Part shown: piece by piece, positions 23,253-27,419 of the stretch
Position numbering within the stretch: position 1 is the stretch's first letter
Layout of the letters: every line of letters begins with the position of its first letter
NCBI GenBank assembly: GCA_965149945.1
Contig: CBCTTQ010000026.1
Location: 1-27,419 of the forward strand
Reading direction: 5' to 3'
From: JAHZFN01 sp965149945
GTDB lineage: Bacteria > Bacillota > Dehalobacteriia > UBA4068 > UBA4997
DNA: 27,419 nucleotides
Translations under genes and position numbers: made by a program
The notes under the pieces: model-generated
What the model saw: only the letters and a program-made list of their open reading frames with translations
What the model was told of the DNA's origin: nothing
Databases searched by the model: none

Positions 23253-23349
23253 CGTCATTCCCTCCAACCTTAACTTAAACTGTACTCTCCGTAACCGGTA
23301 GTCTTTTCGGCTCGTACTCCTTTTCCGCTCTCAGAAAAATGATACTTTC

Positions 23350-23378
23350 ATTGTAATCGGGGAAGAGGTTTCTGTCAA
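23350..23378 (-). promoter_or_regulatory. Sigma-A promoter of the csoR-type gene
   Basis: The minus strand has a perfect TTGACA (23373-23378), a 17-base spacer and TACAAT (23350-23355). The leader is about 90 bases. The spacer contains CCCC but no clear TATG-flanked operator, so autoregulation is not obvious. Confidence 0.8.
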
Positions 23379-23420
23379 GAGCTTCTCCGACTCCTCTGTC
23401 AGACCTTTATTCCATTTACC

Positions 23421-23470
23421 CGGGCAATCCTTTATTACTCTCCTCCTCGGGCAATCCTTTATTACTCTCC
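23421..23470. repeat. 27-bp tandem duplication between csoR and the recombinase
   Basis: A 27-base unit starting CGGGCAATCCTTTATTACTC (23421-23447) is followed at once by a second copy of its first 23 bases (23448-23470), identical throughout. It lies upstream of the csoR promoter in the divergent gap 23253-23732, which otherwise holds the two promoters and pyrimidine-rich sequence with no gene that I can see. Confidence 0.85.
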
Positions 23471-23664
23471 GCAAAGCTTTTTTCACGTCTTTCCAAAACT
23501 TCTTCTTCGCGATTCTTCTTACAGGATTCTTTTTCTTTCACTATTTTTTTCTCAACGTTTCGGCACTCATCCGCAATTTAAAAATCATCTGGTCAAGAAA
23601 AGAATAATCGTCGAATCGATGTGAAAAAAGAAGTTTTTTCTCGGTTCCGGCGATTTCCGCTTTT

Positions 23665-23694
23665 TTGTATATTCCCTTCCAATTCAGTTAAAAT
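23665..23694 (+). promoter_or_regulatory. Probable promoter of the recombinase gene
   Basis: TTGTAT, an 18-base spacer and TAAAAT (23689-23694). The start would be near 23701, about 30 bases before the ATG. It is weaker than the neighbouring csoR promoter. Confidence 0.5.
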
Positions 23695-23732
23695 AGAGAC
23701 AACAAAATTCTGTTTCATTCGGAGGTATTACC

Positions 23733-24578
23733 ATGATGAACTATCCAATTACGCAAAAACAAATTACCGCTTATCGACAACATCTGCGACAGGAAGAACG
23801 CAGCCCGGGTACCCAGGAAAAATATCTTCGGGATGTGCGTTCTTTTGCAAAATGGACGGCAGGCGCGACCATCAGCAAAGAAACCGTCATTCAATGGAAA
23901 CAGTATCTGAGCGACCAAGGGTATCATCCGACAACAATCAACTCCATGTTGGCCGCCTTGCATAGTTTTTTTCATTTCTGCGGTTGGAGTCATTGTCGCG
24001 TTTCCTATCTGCGTATTCAAAAACGCCTGTTTCGGGATACAGAACGAGAGCTGACAAAAAGGGAATACACTCGTTTGCTGGAAACCGCCTCACATCAAGG
24101 ACGAGAACGTCTATGCCTGTTGATGGAAACCATCTGCGCCACCGGCATCCGCGTATCGGAAGTCAAATATATCACTGTGGAAGCAGCCAAAAGACGGCGC
24201 TCGGACATCTCTCTTAAAGGAAAAATCCGCACCATTCTGCTGCCCGGAAAACTTTGCCGCAAACTTCTGCAATACGCTAAAAAAAAGAAAATCGCCTCCG
24301 GCGAGATCTTTCTCACCAGAAACGGAACAAGTTTATCCAGGAGACAAATATGGGCCGAACTGAAAAGTCTCTGTCGGGCGGCGGGGGTAGAACCTTCTAA
24401 AGTATTTCCTCACAATTTGCGTCACTTATTTGCCATGACCTTTTACAAAGCCTGTAAAGATATCATTCGGCTGGCAGATATATTGGGGCATTCCAGCATA
24501 GAAACAACACGTTTGTATCTGATCACCTCCGGCAACGAACACAGACGACAGCTGGATCGACTGGGATTGCTTTTATAG
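23733..24578 (+). CDS. Tyrosine recombinase (XerC/D-like), likely inverts the adjacent promoter segment
   Basis: Site-specific recombinases of this family cut and rejoin two sites through a 3'-phosphotyrosine. The 281-residue protein has an N-terminal SAM-like core-binding domain (about 10-95) and a full catalytic domain: Arg140 (TGIRVSEV), a beta-hairpin lysine in LKGKIRTILLP, His227 and Arg230 (PHNLRHLFA), His253 (LGHSS) and the nucleophile Tyr262 (TRLYLI). The ATG at 23733 has GGAGG seven bases upstream. It is the first plus-strand gene. One base after its stop begins a 17-bp inverted repeat whose partner lies 369 bases further on, which suggests that it acts on these sites. There is no excisionase, phage or conjugation gene nearby, so it is probably not the integrase of a mobile element. 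XerC/XerD for chromosome dimers is less likely given the context. Confidence 0.92.
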   Translation: MMNYPITQKQITAYRQHLRQEERSPGTQEKYLRDVRSFAKWTAGATISKETVIQWKQYLSDQGYHPTTINSMLAALHSFFHFCGWSHCRVSYLRIQKRLFRDTERELTKREYTRLLETASHQGRERLCLLMETICATGIRVSEVKYITVEAAKRRRSDISLKGKIRTILLPGKLCRKLLQYAKKKKIASGEIFLTRNGTSLSRRQIWAELKSLCRAAGVEPSKVFPHNLRHLFAMTFYKACKDIIRLADILGHSSIETTRLYLITSGNEHRRQLDRLGLLL

Positions 24579-24579
24579 A

Positions 24580-24596
24580 CAAAATAAACATTTTGT
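24580..24596 (+). repeat. Left inverted repeat / crossover site (IR-L)
   Basis: CAAAATAAACATTTTGT. It begins one base after the recombinase stop. Internally CAAAAT and ATTTTG are inverted arms around the asymmetric AAAC, the form of a tyrosine-recombinase core site. Confidence 0.85.
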
Positions 24597-24644
24597 GAAA
24601 AACAACAATTTGAAACTCCTGCTTATTAATTAGCAATTTAAGAT

Positions 24645-24673
24645 AGTATATCATTATTTCACAAAAAATTCAA
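24645..24673 (-). promoter_or_regulatory. Extended -10 promoter inside the inverton, facing left (P1)
   Basis: The minus strand has TTGAAT, 17 bases and TATACT (24645-24650) preceded by TGA. The same -35, spacer length and extended -10 occur in the amidohydrolase promoter of this window. In the present orientation it reads antisense into the recombinase; after inversion it would read into the surface gene. Confidence 0.65.
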
Positions 24674-24698
24674 GAAATTTCACAAAAAAATTCAAGAA
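24656..24698. repeat. 21/22-bp tandem repeat across the P1 -35 region
   Basis: ATTTCAC, an A-run and ATTCAAGAA occur twice in a row (24656-24676 and 24677-24698); the copies differ by one A. The first copy holds the P1 -35 element. It could be a paired binding site for a regulator or accessory protein, or slippage in AT-rich DNA. Confidence 0.75.
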
Positions 24699-24929
24699 TG
24701 TTTTTCGAAACAAAAGCATAAATTTTCTTAACGAAAACTTCTTGTTTTACATAGAATATAATTCGACAAATTCCATCAAATCAAGAAAATATCTCTTCAA
24801 TTTCGCATCATTCAGCGTATAAGAAATCAGCCGCAAACCCCAAAATTTTTTTTTGCGGTTCATTTCCTGTATTCAAATTCAGATAATATCAGACAAATCA
24901 AAAAGATCTTTTTCTTTTCCCTGAGAGAA

Positions 24930-24958
24930 TTGGGATTTTTTCACGATAACCTTTTAAT
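24930..24958 (+). promoter_or_regulatory. Weaker promoter inside the inverton, facing right (P2)
   Basis: TTGGGA, 17 bases and TTTAAT (5 of 6). The start would fall near 24965, at the first base of the right repeat. In the present orientation it would read into the surface gene with a leader of about 100 bases. In AT-rich DNA such matches arise by chance. Confidence 0.4.
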
Positions 24959-24964
24959 AATGAT

Positions 24965-24981
24965 ACAAAATGTTTATTTTG
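24965..24981 (-). repeat. Right inverted repeat / crossover site (IR-R)
   Basis: ACAAAATGTTTATTTTG, the exact reverse complement of IR-L. It lies 86 bases before the surface-protein ATG. With two further flanking bases the two sites match at 18 of 20 positions on one register. Confidence 0.85.
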
Positions 24982-24987
24982 CCATCC

Positions 24988-25007
24988 CGGTCATTTTTGA
25001 CCGTTTT
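24988..25007 (+). terminator. Small hairpin with U4 in the surface-gene leader
   Basis: CGGTCA and TGACCG enclose TTTT, followed by TTTT. It lies between IR-R and the surface gene, outside the invertible part, so every transcript leaving the inverton must pass it. It looks like a weak terminator or attenuator that could suppress background reading in the OFF state. Confidence 0.45.
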
Positions 25008-25067
25008 AATGGCAGTAAAATTTTTGTGGTCGCGACAAGAACAGTGCTTTTGAAGGAGGCGTACAAA

Positions 25068-27419
25068 ATGAAAAAACAACATTATTTACCAAAACGGCTG
25101 TTGGCTTTTTGCTTATGCCTGTGCCTGATCATCACCATGGTTCCCGCATCGGCATTGGCAGCCACCCAACCCACATCCGGTTCGGATTACGAATGGGTAC
25201 AGAAGCAGATCGAGATTCTGCAGGAAACCATTCCCGAAAGTGAGCAAAAGTATACTGTCAACGGACCTTATCCCATCACCGGCAGCGATTTATATCAATA
25301 TACGCTGCAACGGGTTTTTGTGGATGATACGGGGGTCAGCGTATCTGACACCGTTATTATGATCCTGCCGGGAGCAGGCGCCTCGGACAACAGCCTGCCC
25401 GACTATCAAAGCGCCGCGGACACACAGCCGTGGCGAAACTCTCGTCCTTCTCAGGTATATTTTTCCGCCGGTGTGACAGGAATCGGCTCCTATGCCTTTG
25501 CCGGAAATACCAATTTGCGGCAAGTGATCTTTGAGGACGCCTCCAATCTGACAAAAGTGGGCGACCATGCTTTTATCGGCGACAGCAGCGCGGTCTTTCT
25601 CGATCAGGCTTCTGACGACGACTTGAACCTTTCCAATGTAACAGAAATGGGAAGCTATGCCTTCTCGCAGTGCAGCGGTCTGACTTCCGTAATCCTGGGC
25701 GGCGCTATTACCGCCGTAGAAAACGGAGAAAAAACACCCAATAAAATCCCCGACAGTGCATTCGCGGGAACAGGTCTGCGAGAAATCACCATCCCAGAAG
25801 GCATCAAAGAAATCGGCGACAGCGCTTTCAGCGAATGTCCACTGAGCAATCAAAGCGACATGGTTTTCCCGGAAGGGTTGGAAATCATCGGGGATTTCGC
25901 CTTTTATCATAATCTGGCAAACCCCAACTACAGTTTGCAAAATCTCACCATTCCCGCCTCTGTTACCACCATCGGTACCCAAGCCTTTTTTAATTTCCAA
26001 GGACTTAATCAAATTACCGTACAAGGAGAAAATAACGGCGGCAGCGGTCCCTCTCAGTTGGAAGAAGTGGGCGACGCAGCCTTTGGGAACAATGCCTACT
26101 CCGCTTATTCCGAATCGACAGAATTTCAAGACCCAACCAATGAAGAAATCAGCTACAATGGGGAAGTAGGCGCCGATTTCTACCTTCCGCAAGAAGTCAA
26201 CCCCGACCTTTTTCAAAACGGGGAAACCTGCTACACCGGCGACATCACCCCATTGACTTATGAAAGCACCCAAGAAGCCACCTGTGAACAAGACGGCTTT
26301 CACCGTTATTCCCAGACGGTCACTTCTGTCACTATCTCAGGAAAACCCTTGATTCTTTATGTAGATGTTACCATCCCCGCTTTGGGACATCGCTGGGACA
26401 GCGAACATCCTATCACCGTTCCCGCCACCTGCGAAAACGACTCCTATACCTATGAAATCTGTTTGAACAATGAGGAGCATCGAAACACCATCCAAACCGA
26501 CGAGGGTTCGGCGCTGGGACACCGCTATACTGTCAGCGATGTGACCAATCCCTCCATCAAAGAAGAAAACCAAAAAGCTACCGAAGTTACTTATACTTGT
26601 GTCAACTACCGTGACAACGAAGAAAATCTCCACGACGGCACGTTGGCGTCTTCTTTCAAATGGAGCATTCCCGCCGTCACATTAAAAGCCACCACGGAAA
26701 ACACACTGAATGATTTAACCCGTCAATTACCGCAAGTCAGCGGTAACAGCAATGCCTATTTGGAATGGGCGGAAACCGCTACCGACGTTCCTTTGAGCGC
26801 CGGAACCCACGACTACGCGTTACGTTTGAAAGTATCTGTAGGCGCCTTCAGCGACTATACCGCCTCCGATTTTACTATCAGAGTACAAGTAGAACGCGCG
26901 AAGCTGGATTTTTCCGATACCGTCTTTGAAAACGCCACTCGTTGGATCGGAGGTAACACACCCCCCTTCGCCGTATCCGGTCTGCCGCAGGGTGTCCAGG
27001 AAATTCTGAAAACCGAATACCGTCTCAAAGGCGGCACGGAAAACGATTGGAGTGAAACAGCGCCTGCTGAAAAAGATGCCGATGACGAAGCCCAGTATGA
27101 AGTCCGTGTTACATTTTCTTACAATCAAGAGCGCTATCAATTGCTTACTGATGAAGAGGCATTGCTGCCCGCCGCCTCTTATCAATTGGCGGAAGGCGCC
27201 GTCTCGGGTACCGGTACCATCACCGGAGACTACACTGTCGCGCAAATGACCATGGAAGACACGGTAGTGGAAACCCCGCGGCGAACCTTTAACGGCACCG
27301 CCGCCACACCGGAAGGCACCCCGCAGAGCACAGTTCGTCTCAGCGGTGTTATCCCCGGCTCTAAGGTGACATTCTCTTGGACAGAAAACGGAACGCCTCA
27401 AACCGAAGTGATCGATAAT
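25068..27419 (+). CDS. Secreted BspA-like leucine-rich-repeat surface protein, C-terminus outside the window
   Basis: 784 codons are open to the window end with no stop. The ATG at 25068 has GAAGGAGG eight bases upstream. The N-terminus is a signal peptide: KKQHYLPKR, a hydrophobic core LLAFCLCLCLIITMV, and a likely signal peptidase I site after PASALA near residue 31. From about residue 134 to 345 come LRR_5 (BspA-type) repeats with the motif IGxxAFxxxxxLxxVxxP: GIGSYAFAGNTNLRQVIF, IPDSAFAGTGLREITIP, EIGDSAFSECPL, TIGTQAFFNFQGLNQI, EVGDAAFGNN. Then follow beta-rich stretches with repeated ALGHRW/ALGHRY-type turns and Ig-like character; no anchor (LPXTG, SLH) is in view. Such proteins bind host or microbial partners in some bacteria. 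Its place behind the inverton suggests phase-variable display. Confidence 0.88.
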   Translation, partial: MKKQHYLPKRLLAFCLCLCLIITMVPASALAATQPTSGSDYEWVQKQIEILQETIPESEQKYTVNGPYPITGSDLYQYTLQRVFVDDTGVSVSDTVIMILPGAGASDNSLPDYQSAADTQPWRNSRPSQVYFSAGVTGIGSYAFAGNTNLRQVIFEDASNLTKVGDHAFIGDSSAVFLDQASDDDLNLSNVTEMGSYAFSQCSGLTSVILGGAITAVENGEKTPNKIPDSAFAGTGLREITIPEGIKEIGDSAFSECPLSNQSDMVFPEGLEIIGDFAFYHNLANPNYSLQNLTIPASVTTIGTQAFFNFQGLNQITVQGENNGGSGPSQLEEVGDAAFGNNAYSAYSESTEFQDPTNEEISYNGEVGADFYLPQEVNPDLFQNGETCYTGDITPLTYESTQEATCEQDGFHRYSQTVTSVTISGKPLILYVDVTIPALGHRWDSEHPITVPATCENDSYTYEICLNNEEHRNTIQTDEGSALGHRYTVSDVTNPSIKEENQKATEVTYTCVNYRDNEENLHDGTLASSFKWSIPAVTLKATTENTLNDLTRQLPQVSGNSNAYLEWAETATDVPLSAGTHDYALRLKVSVGAFSDYTASDFTIRVQVERAKLDFSDTVFENATRWIGGNTPPFAVSGLPQGVQEILKTEYRLKGGTENDWSETAPAEKDADDEAQYEVRVTFSYNQERYQLLTDEEALLPAASYQLAEGAVSGTGTITGDYTVAQMTMEDTVVETPRRTFNGTAATPEGTPQSTVRLSGVIPGSKVTFSWTENGTPQTEVIDN

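Larger units (their letters stand above)
24580..24981. other. Invertible promoter segment (inverton) bounded by 17-bp inverted repeats
   Basis: This 402-bp AT-rich stretch has no gene. It is bounded by perfect 17-bp inverted copies, one of which touches the recombinase stop codon, and it lies directly in front of a secreted surface protein. Inside are a good promoter facing left (24645-24673), a weaker one facing right (24930-24958), a 21/22-bp tandem repeat (24656-24698) and a weak stem with CCGCAAA and TTTGCGG (24831-24858). Inversion would map position x to 49561 minus x and turn the stronger promoter towards the surface gene, with a leader of about 145 bases. This reading is inferred from layout; no alternate orientation can be seen in one sequence. 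Confidence 0.8.

Noticed and set aside
23421..23470. CRISPR array
   Set aside because: Only two copies follow each other with no spacer between them, so this is a tandem duplication.
23733..24578. Integrase of a prophage or integrative element
   Set aside because: No tRNA attachment site, excisionase, phage or conjugation genes are visible, and the nearby inverted repeats fit an inversion enzyme better. A larger element to the right of the window cannot be excluded.
24757..24762. Perfect TATAAT on the plus strand inside the inverton
   Set aside because: No acceptable -35 at 16-18 bases and no TGn extension; expected by chance in such AT-rich DNA.
25290..26303. A long minus-strand reading frame (337 codons) and several shorter ones opposite the surface gene
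   Set aside because: The plus strand has a ribosome site, signal peptide and LRR motifs through the same region; the minus frames have no recognisable domain and are shadows of its codon bias.

Overview
The window looks like the chromosome of a low-to-mid GC member of the Firmicutes (Bacillota), probably an anaerobe. Evidence for this: the trigger factor-clpP-clpX-lon-ysxC gene order, gatCAB (indirect Gln/Asn-tRNA pathway), an LCP cell-wall ligase, a YmdB phosphodiesterase, strong AGGAGG ribosome binding sites, and sigma-A promoters that are often of the extended -10 type. I cannot name the genus from sequence alone.

Layout. From 1 to about 23.25 kb every gene is on the minus strand. Read in transcription order these are: a CsoR-type metal repressor; a CPC P1B-type ATPase with a consensus promoter whose spacer holds a CsoR-like operator; two small genes that each appear broken by a -1 frameshift (a TIGR04076-like protein with a degenerate HMA tail, and an MmcQ/YjbR protein); an amidohydrolase followed by gatC-gatA-gatB-purC-purB; tig, clpP, clpX, lon, ysxC; ymdB, an M19 dipeptidase, a PHP phosphoesterase, a small coiled-coil protein; guaB; and an LCP protein cut by the window start. 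This is mostly housekeeping: protein quality control (Tig, ClpXP, Lon), purine synthesis (PurB, PurC, GuaB), tRNA amidation (GatCAB) and wall assembly.

From 23.7 kb to the end the genes are on the plus strand, and this is the most interesting part. A complete tyrosine recombinase (23733-24578) is followed, one base after its stop codon, by a 402-bp AT-rich non-coding segment bounded by perfect 17-bp inverted repeats (24580-24596 and 24965-24981). Each repeat is itself a near-palindrome around an asymmetric centre, as expected for a tyrosine-recombinase crossover site. The segment holds a good extended -10 promoter that presently points away from the next gene, and a weaker promoter pointing towards it. 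Eighty-six bases beyond the right repeat, after a small hairpin, starts a large secreted protein with BspA-type leucine-rich repeats (25068 to the window end, still open). I read this as a self-contained phase-variation cassette: recombinase, invertible promoter and surface protein. By the strongest promoter, the captured orientation would be OFF or low.

Other points worth a look: a hairpin plus U8 that buries the dipeptidase start codon and looks like a terminator of ymdB; a nested inverted repeat over the likely clpP promoter; a 27-bp tandem duplication between csoR and the recombinase; and the two adjacent homopolymer frameshifts.
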